A stretch of 64,000 nucleotides of DNA from Roseicyclus marinus (GTDB lineage: Bacteria > Pseudomonadota > Alphaproteobacteria > Rhodobacterales > Rhodobacteraceae), in contig NZ_AP027266.1 of the NCBI RefSeq assembly GCF_036322625.1, forward strand, positions 1,615,001 through 1,679,000, read 5' to 3'. Both the position numbers and the translations under genes were made by a program. Position 1 is the first letter of the stretch, and each line of letters starts with the position of its first letter. The notes beneath the pieces are model-generated. The model ran no database searches. It was not told where the DNA came from and was given only the letters and a program-made list of their open reading frames with translations. Below, piece by piece: positions 50,961-59,247 of the stretch.

Positions 50961-51608
50961 TCACGGGGTCTGATCCGAGAGCTGGGCCGTGATCTCGTCG
51001 ATGACGGAGAGCCAGGTTTCGGTCGGTTGCGCGCCGGTCAGCACATGCTGGCTGTCGATGACGAAGGTGGGCACGCCGGTGACGCCGCGCGAGCGGGCAT
51101 GGGCGTCGCGGGCGGCGATATCGGCGGCATCGGCATCGCCTGCGAGCAGCGTTGCGACCATGGCGCGGTCCATGCCCGCGTCCCGAGCGATATCGGCCAG
51201 CGTCTCGGGGTCGCCGATGTCGCGGCCATCGGTGAAATTGGCGCGGAAGAGCGCCAGGACCACGGGGGTTTGCCGCCCCTCGATCCCCGCCCAATGGATC
51301 AGGCGGTGGGCGTCAAGCGTGTTGGGGGTGCGGGCGATGGCATCGAGATTGAGGGTGAGGCCCGCGCCTTCGGCATGCTGGAGGACGGGGAGATAGGCCT
51401 GAACCGCCCGATCCTTGCCGCCGAATTTCGCCTCGAGATAGGCGCGGCGGTCCATGCCGCCCGGCGGCATGTCGGGGTTGAGCTGGAACGGGTGCCATTC
51501 GATGGCGAAAGGGTGGTCCGGCCGCGCCTCGAGCGCGCGGGCGAGGTTCGTCCAGCCGATGTAGCACCAGGGGCAGATCGGGTCGGAGAGAATGTCGAGT
51601 TTGATCAT
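50961..51608 (-). CDS. DsbA-family FrnE-like oxidoreductase
   Basis: A 215-residue cytosolic thioredoxin-fold protein of the FrnE branch of the DsbA family. It has the CPWC active site at residues 12-15 (DPICPWCYIGW), the helical insertion typical of FrnE, and the cis-proline loop GVTGVPTFVID near residue 175. Family members act in oxidative stress or thiol exchange; hydroxychromene carboxylate isomerases share the fold but usually lack the CPWC pair. Its start overlaps the stop of the upstream acyl-CoA ligase (ATGA). Confidence 0.89.
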   Translation of the reverse strand: MIKLDILSDPICPWCYIGWTNLARALEARPDHPFAIEWHPFQLNPDMPPGGMDRRAYLEAKFGGKDRAVQAYLPVLQHAEGAGLTLNLDAIARTPNTLDAHRLIHWAGIEGRQTPVVLALFRANFTDGRDIGDPETLADIARDAGMDRAMVATLLAGDADAADIAARDAHARSRGVTGVPTFVIDSQHVLTGAQPTETWLSVIDEITAQLSDQTP

Positions 51609-53086
51609 GTCCAGTCCTTCAGAAGCTGGCGCAGCGCGCGGCGGTCGAGCTTGCCATTGGGCGAGCGGGGCAGGGCGGGGAGCGCGATATAGAGGCGGGG
51701 TTGCTTGTAGGGGGCGAGGCGGGCCTGTGCCAGCGCGCGCAAGGCATCCTCGGTCGCGGTGCCGCTATGGGCGAGCGCGATGATCTCGGTCTCGGCCTTG
51801 ATCGTGACGGGGCTGGCGGCGCAATCGGTCAGACCCGGCGCGCCCTGAAAGGCGGCTTCGACCTCGAGCGGCGAGATGCGAAAGCCGCCGGTGGTCATCA
51901 GGTCGTCGCGTCGCCCGTGGTAGCGGAGCGCGCCACAGGGATCTTGCGACACGAGATCGCCGGTGAGAAACCAGTCGCCCGTGAGCGGCAGGTCGGTGCC
52001 GGAGGGGCCGATATAGCCCAGCATCAGGCCCGGATCGTCCCGGTGGATGGCGAGGATGCCGGTTTCGCCCGTGGGGACCATCGCCCCCTCGGGCGTCAGG
52101 ATCGCGATGCGGCGGCCCGGCTGGGCATAGCCCAGCGTGTCGGCAGGCGCGGGGCGGGCGGGGCTGCCCGAGATGAAGGTGGAGCATTCGGACATGCCGA
52201 GCGCCTCATGGATCGGGGTGCCGGTGGCCGATTGCCAGCGGGCGCGCAGGGTTTCGGGCAGCTTCTCGCCCGCTGCGAGCGCATGGCGCAGCTTGGGGAG
52301 CGATAGGGGCGCATCGGCGGCCAGGAGCTTGCGGAAGATGCCGGGCACAGAAGCGAAAATCGTCGCGTCATGGCGTTTGAGCAGGAGCGGCAGGGTTTCG
52401 GGCGAGGTTCCCGGCGCGGGGATGAGGGCGGTCGCGCCGATGGACCAGGGATCGAGCAGGCCCGTGCCGAGCGTGAAGGTCCAGTTGAAGGCCCCGGCAT
52501 GGAGCACCCGGTCGGATGGCGTCAGCCCATACCAGCCGTCCCACATCATGCGGCGGGCATGGAGCGCGCGATGGGCATGGGCGACGGGTTTGGGGCTGCC
52601 CGAGGAACCGGAGGTGAAGACGACATAGGCGAGCCTGTCGGGATCGCCCATGGCGTAAGGGGCAGGCGTCTGATCCATGAGCGCCGAAAGCCCCGTCAGG
52701 ACGGGGCAGGGCGGCGCTTCGGGCAGGGTGATCCCCGGCGCGGCAAGGATTGCGCGCGGCGCGATGAGGGGCATCAGCCGGTCGAGTTCGGGCGGGGTCA
52801 GGCCCTCGGCCGTGGGGATGGGCACGAGGCCTGCGGCGATGGCGCCCAGAAAGGCCACGGGGAATTCGGGCGTGTTGCCGAGCCGCAGGAGCATGCGGTC
52901 ACCCGGTGCGAAGCCCTCGGCCAGAAGCGCGCCGGCCAGGCCCAGAACGGCGCGTTCGAGGCGCGCAAAGCTCCAGCGGTCGGCGCGGGCGGGGCCAAGC
53001 ACGGCCAGCGCGATCTTGTCGGGCGTGGCGCGGCCTGCGGCCAGCACGTCTTGGGCCAGGTTGTAGGGGCTGGGGCAGGATTGCAT
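51605..53086 (-). CDS. Acyl-CoA synthetase (AMP-forming), ANL superfamily
   Basis: A 493-residue adenylate-forming enzyme that activates a carboxylic acid with ATP and CoA. The phosphate loop is VFTSGSSGSPKPVAH (about residues 157-171), the adenine motif shows GMSECSTF, and the hinge and catalytic lysine lie in YHGRRDDLMTTGG and PRSPNGKLDRR. The compact size and GYIGPSG/GALRYHGR blocks look most like benzoate-CoA ligase or medium-chain ligases. Start ATG 53086 gives a typical MQSCPSPYNLAQDVL N terminus. It diverges from an XRE-cupin regulator gene 68 bp away, a layout suggesting control by that regulator. Confidence 0.88.
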   Translation of the reverse strand: MQSCPSPYNLAQDVLAAGRATPDKIALAVLGPARADRWSFARLERAVLGLAGALLAEGFAPGDRMLLRLGNTPEFPVAFLGAIAAGLVPIPTAEGLTPPELDRLMPLIAPRAILAAPGITLPEAPPCPVLTGLSALMDQTPAPYAMGDPDRLAYVVFTSGSSGSPKPVAHAHRALHARRMMWDGWYGLTPSDRVLHAGAFNWTFTLGTGLLDPWSIGATALIPAPGTSPETLPLLLKRHDATIFASVPGIFRKLLAADAPLSLPKLRHALAAGEKLPETLRARWQSATGTPIHEALGMSECSTFISGSPARPAPADTLGYAQPGRRIAILTPEGAMVPTGETGILAIHRDDPGLMLGYIGPSGTDLPLTGDWFLTGDLVSQDPCGALRYHGRRDDLMTTGGFRISPLEVEAAFQGAPGLTDCAASPVTIKAETEIIALAHSGTATEDALRALAQARLAPYKQPRLYIALPALPRSPNGKLDRRALRQLLKDWT

Positions 53087-53153
53087 GGCAAGGGGATTAC
53101 GCCCGGCACGGAGCCGTTGCAAGGCGCGCGGGGCGGGGCTAGAGCATCGGACC

Positions 53154-53768
53154 ATGAAGGATGAACCGAGCCTGATCCGTCTTGCCCGTGAAAGCGGGGA
53201 GGACAGCCCGCCGCAACCCGTCGACCTTGGCCAGCGGGTGCGCGACCTGCGCCGTGCGCGCGACTGGACGCTGGAACAGGCGGCAAGCCAGGCTGGGCTG
53301 GCGCGATCGACGCTGTCCAAGATCGAGAACGGGCAGATGTCGCCCACCTACGAGGCGCTCAAGAAACTGGCGCAGGGCCTGGGGATCACGGTGCCGCAGC
53401 TTTTCACGCCGCCCACCGATCCGAAGGTGAACGGGCGCATGGCCGTGACGCGGCAGGGCGAGGGGCAGGCCCATGCGACCGCGACCTATGAACACGAGCT
53501 TTTGGCCGGCAGCCTGACGCGCAAGGCGATGCTGCCCTATCGCGCGCGCATCAGGGCGCGCAGTTTCGAGGAATTCGACGGCTGGGTGCGCCATGACGGC
53601 GAGGAATTTCTCTATGTGCTGACCGGGGTCGTGCGGCTGATGACCGAGTTTTACGCGCCCGTGGACCTCAAGCGGGGCGAGAGCGCCTATTACGACGCCT
53701 CGATGGGGCATAACGTGATCTCGCTTTCGGAAGATGATGCGGTGATCTTGTGGGTGACATCGCTGTGA
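53154..53768 (+). CDS. XRE-family regulator with cupin sensor domain
   Basis: A 204-residue regulator of the XRE-cupin class. The HTH (VRDLRRARDWTLEQAASQAG, residues 28-47, then STLSKIENGQMSPTYEAL) is followed by a double-stranded beta-helix cupin domain at about 115-200 (DGWVRHDGEEFLYVLTGVV, then YYDASMGHNV). Such proteins often control metabolic genes by binding a small ligand. It is divergent from the acyl-CoA ligase operon and probably controls it. ATG 53154 follows an AT-poor leader; the frame is open upstream into the other gene's 5' end. Confidence 0.9.
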   Translation: MKDEPSLIRLARESGEDSPPQPVDLGQRVRDLRRARDWTLEQAASQAGLARSTLSKIENGQMSPTYEALKKLAQGLGITVPQLFTPPTDPKVNGRMAVTRQGEGQAHATATYEHELLAGSLTRKAMLPYRARIRARSFEEFDGWVRHDGEEFLYVLTGVVRLMTEFYAPVDLKRGESAYYDASMGHNVISLSEDDAVILWVTSL

Positions 53769-53851
53769 TGGGGTGACACGCTAACGGTTGTGTCTTTCGT
53801 CGAAGCTGCTACTATGGTCTGCAGAAAACCAACAAACAGACGAGCAGTGTC

Positions 53852-54172
53852 GTGAAACATATTCTTGCCGCAACCTGTGTTGCGTTTTGTGCCGCATCGC
53901 CCGCGCTGGCGGACGGGACCTTCATGCTCGGGGGCACCCTGACCTTCGGAGCGAACCAGCAGCCCAATTTCGGCGTCTCGGCCCGGTTCCTGGAAAACAA
54001 CCAGGTCGATGAAAGCACGCTGGGCGCAGGTGTCACCTATTATGTCGCCACGCAGGAAATCGGGGTCGATGTCTTTGCGGGCTATATTTTCGACAGCATG
54101 GTCTTTGGCCTTGGCTATGACCTCGTGCAGAGCTCGCCTGTCATGAGCCTCGGGATCGCCGATACCGACTGA
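53852..54172 (+). CDS. Small secreted protein, beta-rich
   Basis: A 106-residue exported protein of unknown function with a signal peptide (MKHILAATCVAFCAASPALA, likely cut after ALA). The mature part has alternating Gly/aromatic residues (LTFGANQQPNF, VTYYVATQEIGVDVFAGYIF), as in small outer-membrane beta proteins, but is short for a complete barrel. GTG 53852 is the only plausible start, preceded by GACGAGCAG. It converges with the patatin gene 12 bp later. Confidence 0.7.
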   Translation: MKHILAATCVAFCAASPALADGTFMLGGTLTFGANQQPNFGVSARFLENNQVDESTLGAGVTYYVATQEIGVDVFAGYIFDSMVFGLGYDLVQSSPVMSLGIADTD

Positions 54173-54184
54173 GGTCGGGGCGCG

Positions 54185-55216
54185 TCAGCCAAACATCCGG
54201 GCCAGATCGACGCTGCCGGTTTTGCCGATGGCGTCGACATGGTCGCGCAAAAAGCCGTCGGCGGCGGCGCGACCGGCCTCATGGAGCTGGTGCAGGACGG
54301 CGGGCACCGGCACGATCTTGGTTGCGACCGACAATTGCCGCATCAGCGCATCGTCCGAGACCATGTGGACGCGCACCCGTTTCATCCGACCCTCTTCCAT
54401 CCGGCCCTCCTCGATCAGGCGCTGCACGAAGGCGATGGCGCGCAAGTCGCGCAGGAGCGAGGCGTTGAAACTGATCTCGTTGATCCGGTTCTGGATCGCG
54501 CGGGCGCTGGTCGGGATCTCGTCGCGCCAGAGCGGGTTGATGTTCACCACCACGATATCGTCGGGCAGATCGGGCGCGAAGAGTGGGAACAGCGCCGGGT
54601 TGCCGGTATAGCCGCCGTCCCAATAGGCCTCGGTCCGGCCGGTGGCGGGATCCTCGATCTCGACGGCGCGAAAGAGCGTGGGCAGGCAGGCCGAGGCCAT
54701 GAGCGAGAGCGGCGTGATCTCGGCCCCTTGAAAGACGCGGATCTTGCCGCTGCGGACATTGGTGGCGCAGATGGCAAGCACGGGGCCGCTGCCTGCGCAG
54801 ACCTTGTCATAGTGAAAGCGCGTGACGATCCGTTCGAGCGGGTTGGTGTAGAACGGGCCCGTGGCATAGGGGCTGATCATGCGCCCGATGCTGTCGGCGA
54901 TGGCGAAGGGAAGCGAGGCCTCGATCGCGGCGCTGATCGCATCGGGGGCGGCGGCGGCCAGCCAGGGCGCGAGGGCCGGATCGGTGATCGCGCCCACCTG
55001 TTCCCAGAGCCAGTGCAAATTGTCTTGTGCCGCCGCCCGGCTTCCCTGCACGAGGCCCGCCTTGACCGCCGACCCGTTCAGCGCGCCGGCCGATGTGCCC
55101 GACATGCCCGCGATCTCGATCCCCGGCTCGTCCAGCAGGCGGTCCAGCGCCCCCCAGGTAAAGGCCCCATGCGCGCCGCCGCCTTGCAGGGCCAGGTTGA
55201 TCCGCTTCGTCGCCAT
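54185..55216 (-). CDS. Patatin-like phospholipase
   Basis: A 343-residue patatin-family lipid acyl hydrolase. Its oxyanion loop is GGGAHG (residues 12-17), the nucleophile is Ser42 in GTSAG and the acid is Asp200 in DGGYTGNP, giving the family's Ser-Asp dyad. No signal peptide is present, so it is cytosolic unless exported by a secretion system. The size matches the small RssA-type patatins of alphaproteobacteria. In many relatives it lies next to a 3-hydroxybutyrate dehydrogenase gene, as here, hinting at a link to polyhydroxybutyrate granules. Confidence 0.92.
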   Translation of the reverse strand: MATKRINLALQGGGAHGAFTWGALDRLLDEPGIEIAGMSGTSAGALNGSAVKAGLVQGSRAAAQDNLHWLWEQVGAITDPALAPWLAAAAPDAISAAIEASLPFAIADSIGRMISPYATGPFYTNPLERIVTRFHYDKVCAGSGPVLAICATNVRSGKIRVFQGAEITPLSLMASACLPTLFRAVEIEDPATGRTEAYWDGGYTGNPALFPLFAPDLPDDIVVVNINPLWRDEIPTSARAIQNRINEISFNASLLRDLRAIAFVQRLIEEGRMEEGRMKRVRVHMVSDDALMRQLSVATKIVPVPAVLHQLHEAGRAAADGFLRDHVDAIGKTGSVDLARMFG

Positions 55217-55230
55217 CGCCCGCCCTCAGC

Positions 55231-55297
55231 TTCTCTGTTTCAAAAATATCCCGGGGGAGGCGCGGCCCCTTGGGGCCGTGCCGGGGGCAGAGCCCCC
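55231..55297. repeat. Dispersed intergenic element plus hairpins, copy 2
   Basis: TTCTCTGTTTCAAAAATATC followed by CCGGGGG (55231-55257) is the same element as at 36572. It is followed by CGGCCCC-TT-GGGGCCG (55263-55278) and GGGGGC-AGA-GCCCCC (55283-55297). It lies between the leftward hydroxybutyrate dehydrogenase and patatin genes and could slow or end transcription between them. Confidence 0.6.
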
Positions 55298-55312
55298 TCT
55301 ATCGAACCTCGA

Positions 55313-56098
55313 TCACAGCGCGGTCCAACCGCCGTCGACGCTGATCGTCGTGCCGGTGATCTGGGCGGCGGCATCAGAGCACAGGAACACGGCGGTGCCG
55401 CCCAATTGCTCGACCGTGGCGAAATCCTTGGACGGCTGGCGGGCCAGCATGACCTCGCGGACCACGGTGTCGCGGTCCATGTTGTGGGTTTTCATCTGGT
55501 CGGGGATCTGCGCCTCGACCAGCGGGGTCAGGACATAGCCGGGGCAGATCGCATTGGCGGTGATCGATTGGCCCGCGCATTCGAGCGCCGTCACCTTGGT
55601 CAGGCCGACGATGCCATGCTTGGCGGCGACATAGGCGGATTTGTAGGGGCTCGCCGTAAGCCCATGGGCGGAGGCGATGTTGATCACGCGGCCCCAGCCC
55701 GCATCCCGCATCAGGGGCAGGGCGGCTGCCGTGGTGTGGAAGGCGGAGGACAGGTTGATCGCGATGATCGCATCCCATTTCTCGACCGGGAAGGTATCGA
55801 TGCCCGCCACATGCTGGATGCCCGCATTGTTCACGAGGATGTCGCAGGCGCCCGCCTGTTCGATCAGGGCGCGGCAGTCGGCACCCTTGGACATGTCGGC
55901 CTTGATGTAGCGCGCGGTGACGCCGCAGGTGCTGGCGATTTCGGCGGCCAGCGCGTGATCGTCCTTGGTGTCGGTGAAGGAATTCAGGACAATATCGGCC
56001 CCCGCCTTGGCCAGTTCGCGCGCGATGCCGAGCCCGATGCCGGAATTGGACCCGGTGATGATGGCGGTCTTGCCGGAGAGATCGGTGGTGATGGCCAT
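55313..56098 (-). CDS. bdhA: 3-Hydroxybutyrate dehydrogenase, SDR family
   Basis: Oxidises 3-hydroxybutyrate to acetoacetate with NAD during polyhydroxybutyrate use. The 261-residue short-chain dehydrogenase has the nucleotide loop TGSNSGIGLG (residues 15-24), the NNAG motif (90-93) and the triad Ser143, Tyr156, Lys160 (SPYKSAYVAAKHG). The family-specific HGLTASPYKSAYVAAKHG context and the CPGYVLTPLVE block support 3-hydroxybutyrate rather than general SDR activity. ATG 56098 yields the standard start. A hairpin-rich region lies upstream. Confidence 0.92.
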   Translation of the reverse strand: MAITTDLSGKTAIITGSNSGIGLGIARELAKAGADIVLNSFTDTKDDHALAAEIASTCGVTARYIKADMSKGADCRALIEQAGACDILVNNAGIQHVAGIDTFPVEKWDAIIAINLSSAFHTTAAALPLMRDAGWGRVINIASAHGLTASPYKSAYVAAKHGIVGLTKVTALECAGQSITANAICPGYVLTPLVEAQIPDQMKTHNMDRDTVVREVMLARQPSKDFATVEQLGGTAVFLCSDAAAQITGTTISVDGGWTAL

Positions 56099-56189
56099 GG
56101 TGCTCTTCCCTGATTGCGTCTCGGGCCGCAGCCTATTGCTGCAACTGCGAGATGAACAGGGGCGGGGGTGCTGGAGCGCCCAAGAAAAA

Positions 56190-56249
56190 AACGCCGGCAC
56201 GAGGCCGGCGTTAAGTTATTGAGGCAGGTTTCATACAGGCAAGAAACCT
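56190..56249 (-). ncRNA. Candidate leftward small RNA 3' end with terminator
   Basis: AACGCCGGC (56190-56198) and GCCGGCGTT (56204-56212) form a 9-bp stem, followed on the minus strand by a T-run from 56190 down to about 56185. No leftward gene ends here: bdhA starts further left and the next gene runs rightward from 56385. Just upstream on the minus strand AGGTTTC and GAAACCT (56226-56249) form another hairpin. Together they look like the 3' end of a structured small RNA whose 5' end would lie near 56370. A read-through leader of bdhA is the alternative. Confidence 0.45.
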
Positions 56250-56384
56250 ATCGAGCAGTGATCTCTGTATAAGCAATGGCTTGGCCCTTGTCCAACCGAA
56301 AATCCGCGCGAAGGGTTTGTAATGGTCAGGCCGCAGGGCTAGCCTTGGACCAGTTTCGCTTGATCGGACGAGGATTGTTTGCAG

Positions 56385-58199
56385 ATGCACAGGAATTGTT
56401 TCCCGCGCGCCCAGGCCGCGGTGGTGGCTTTTGGGCTGGCCGTGGCGCTGGCCGGGGCAGGTATCGCGCAGCCGACGCATGGGATCGCAATGTATGGGGA
56501 GCCGGCGCTCGGTCCCGATTTCACGCATCTGCCCTATGCCAATCCCGATGCACCCACGGGCGGGCGCGTGGTGACGGGCGAGGTGGGCAGTTTCGACAGC
56601 CTCAATCCGCATATCCGGGCGGGGTCGGTGCCGTGGCAATTGCGGCTTCTGGCCTACGAATCGCTGCTGGGCCGGTCCTGGGACGAGCCCTTCACGCTCT
56701 ACGGGCTGCTCGCCGAATCGGTGGAGGTGGCCCCCGACCATTCCTGGGTCGAATTTACCCTGCGCCCGGAGGCGCGGTTTTCCGATGGCAGCCCCGTCAC
56801 GGTCGCCGATGTGATCTGGTCGATGGAGACGCTGGGCACCGTGGGCCATCCCCGTTACCTTGGCACATGGAGCCGGGTGTCGGGGATCGAGGCCACGGGC
56901 GAGCGTTCGGTCCGCATCAGTTTCGCCGAACCCGACCGGGAGTTGGCGATGATCATGGGCCTGCGCCCGATCCTGCAGGCCGCGCAATGGGAGGGGCGGG
57001 ATTTCACGCAATCGGGGCTTGATGTCATCCCCATCGCTTCTGCGCCCTATGTCGTGTCCGATTTCGAGGCGGGCCGGTTCGTGACGCTGACGCGCAACCC
57101 CGATTACTGGGGGGCCGATCTGCCGTTCCGGCGGGGCACCAACGTGATCGACGAGGTGCGGATGGAGTTTTTCGCCGACGGCACCGCGATGACGGAGGCC
57201 TTTACCGCGGGGCTGTTGTCGATGATGCGCGAAACCTCGGCGCAGGCCTGGGCCAATAATTACGATTTCCCGCGCGTGCAGTCGGGCGAGGTGGTTCTGT
57301 CGGAGGTGCCGCATCAGCGGCCATCGGGGATGACGGGGTTCGTGATGAACACGCGGCAGGCGGCTTTTGCCGATTGGCGGGTGCGCGAGGCGATGATCCG
57401 GGCCTTTCCGGCGGAATTCATCAACCAGACGCTGAACGGGGGCGTCGATCCGCGCATCACCTCCTATTTCGCCAATTCGGTGCTGGCGATGGAGGCGGGG
57501 CCTGCGGCGGGGCGGGTGGCAGACTTCCTGGAACCCTTTGCGGGGGATTTGCTGCCCGGCGCGCTGGAGGGCTACGAGATGCCCGTGTCCGACGGGACAG
57601 AACGCAACCGCGCGGGGATCGCTGCGGCCATCGAGCTGTTGGAACAGGCGGGCTACAGGGTCGAGAACGGGGTGATGACGACGCCCGAGGGCGCGCCCTT
57701 TACCTTCGACATCCTGTTGCAGACCGGATCGGCCGAGAACGAGGCCATCGTGAACATCTACACCGAGGCGCTGGCGCGGCTGGGCATCGCGGTGGAGGTG
57801 TCGCGGGTCGATGCGGCGCAATTCCGGGAGCGTCGGGACAATTTCGATTTCGACATGATCTACGAGCGCTACGGCCTGTCGCTGTCGCCCGGCAACGAGC
57901 AATACAGCTATTGGGGCTGCGAGATGGTCGAAGTGACGGGATCGCGCAACCTGATGGGGGCGTGTCATCCGGCCATCGAGGCGATGATCGGGCGGATGCT
58001 GAATTCCGAAAGCCAGGAGGATTACGTGGCCGCCGTGCGGGCGCTGGACCGGGTTCTGACCTCGCAGCGCTATGTCGTGCCCTTCTGGCACAACCCGGTC
58101 AGCCGGATCGCGCATGATGCGCGGCTGCGGTTCCCCGAGACGATCCCGATCTATGGCGATTGGATCGGCTGGTCGCCCGATGTCTGGTGGGTGGAATAG
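56385..58199 (+). CDS. Extracellular solute-binding protein, YejA/oligopeptide type
   Basis: A 604-residue periplasmic binding protein of family 5 (peptide/nickel class), closest to YejA. The signal peptide covers about the first 30 residues (AAVVAFGLAVALAGAGIAQP). The mature part opens with HGIAMYGEPALGPDFTHLPY and contains the SFDSLNPHI and SDGSPVTVADVIWSMETL blocks typical of YejA proteins. TTG two codons earlier is possible, but ATG 56385 is preferred. No permease or ATPase genes follow, so its transporter partners must be encoded elsewhere. Confidence 0.9.
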   Translation: MHRNCFPRAQAAVVAFGLAVALAGAGIAQPTHGIAMYGEPALGPDFTHLPYANPDAPTGGRVVTGEVGSFDSLNPHIRAGSVPWQLRLLAYESLLGRSWDEPFTLYGLLAESVEVAPDHSWVEFTLRPEARFSDGSPVTVADVIWSMETLGTVGHPRYLGTWSRVSGIEATGERSVRISFAEPDRELAMIMGLRPILQAAQWEGRDFTQSGLDVIPIASAPYVVSDFEAGRFVTLTRNPDYWGADLPFRRGTNVIDEVRMEFFADGTAMTEAFTAGLLSMMRETSAQAWANNYDFPRVQSGEVVLSEVPHQRPSGMTGFVMNTRQAAFADWRVREAMIRAFPAEFINQTLNGGVDPRITSYFANSVLAMEAGPAAGRVADFLEPFAGDLLPGALEGYEMPVSDGTERNRAGIAAAIELLEQAGYRVENGVMTTPEGAPFTFDILLQTGSAENEAIVNIYTEALARLGIAVEVSRVDAAQFRERRDNFDFDMIYERYGLSLSPGNEQYSYWGCEMVEVTGSRNLMGACHPAIEAMIGRMLNSESQEDYVAAVRALDRVLTSQRYVVPFWHNPVSRIAHDARLRFPETIPIYGDWIGWSPDVWWVE

Positions 58200-58311
58200 G
58201 ACCGCCTGTCCTGCGCTGAAAACGGCATGAAGGCGCGTCGGTTCCGGGCGGGACAGGCGCGCGCGCGCGGTTGACAAGACATCCGTCGGACAAGGCGGAT
58301 GAGGCGGCGCG

Positions 58312-59178
58312 ATGGAATACAGGACCGGCGTGGGGCTGGCGGTCGCGGCGACGATGCTTTGGTCCTGCCAGGGGCTGATCTTTCGCCAGATCGCGGTGGC
58401 CGATCCTTGGGCGATCTTGTTCTGGCGCTCGGCGGGCATGGTGCCGGTGGTTGCGGCTTTCGTTATCTGGACGGGCGGGGCAAGACGGCTGCATGCCATT
58501 GGGGCCGCAGGGGTCGTGGGGGCGCTGGGTCTGATCCTGGCCTTTGGCGGCGCGGTCTATGCGATCCAGTCGACGAGCATCGCCAATGCGGTGTTCCTGT
58601 TCTCGGCCTCCCCTTTCATCACGGCGCTGTTGGGCTGGGCCGTGCTGGGGGAACGGGTGCGGGGGCGGACCTGGGCCTCCATCGGGGTGGCGGCAGTGGG
58701 GATCGCGGTGATGGTGCAAGGCGGGCTCGACCGGGGGGCGCTGGCGGGCAACCTGGCGGCGCTGATCTCGGCCAGTGGATTTGCTGTCTTTACCGTCACG
58801 CTGCGGCGGGCGGGATTGGCCGATCCGATGCCCATCGTGCTGTTGGGGGGTATCTTCAGCCTGATCGCGGGCGCGGTGATGGCGGGGGCGGCGGGCGCTT
58901 CGTTGATCGTGCCGGTGGCTGATCTTGGCTGGTCGCTGTTCATGGGGGCCGTGACGCTGGCGGGGGGCATGGTGCTTTACACGCTGGGCAGCCGCGTGGT
59001 GCCGGCGGCGGAATTGACGCTCATCTCGCTTCTGGAGGTGATGCTCGCGCCGCTTCTGGTCTGGCTGGTGATGGGCGAGGGGGCGAGCCGGGCCACGATG
59101 ATCGGGGGTGTTTTCGTGCTGGCCGCCGTGCTGATGAACGCGACCGGACGGAGCCGCGCGGCACCGATACCCGCCTGA
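58312..59178 (+). CDS. DMT-family (EamA) transporter
   Basis: A 288-residue, ten-helix drug/metabolite transporter with two EamA repeats (about 5-135 and 145-285). Helix edges show the family's LWSCQGLIFRQIA start and the ALLGWAVLGERVRGRTW and APLLVWLVMGEGASRATM loops at the ends of the repeats. Family members export amino acids or other metabolites; the substrate is unknown. The gap of 112 bp from the solute-binding protein gene contains a TTGACA at 58271 without a good -10 partner. Confidence 0.88.
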   Translation: MEYRTGVGLAVAATMLWSCQGLIFRQIAVADPWAILFWRSAGMVPVVAAFVIWTGGARRLHAIGAAGVVGALGLILAFGGAVYAIQSTSIANAVFLFSASPFITALLGWAVLGERVRGRTWASIGVAAVGIAVMVQGGLDRGALAGNLAALISASGFAVFTVTLRRAGLADPMPIVLLGGIFSLIAGAVMAGAAGASLIVPVADLGWSLFMGAVTLAGGMVLYTLGSRVVPAAELTLISLLEVMLAPLLVWLVMGEGASRATMIGGVFVLAAVLMNATGRSRAAPIPA

Positions 59179-59247
59179 GCCGGATCGGGGATACGCATCC
59201 GGGCGGCCCCGAGGAGCCGCCCGGCACTCGTTACTGCCCCTATAACG

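Noticed and set aside
58271-58311. TTGACA at 58271 as a sigma-70 promoter for the DMT gene
   Set aside because: No TATAAT-like hexamer lies at 16-18 nt; the downstream stretch is GC-rich.
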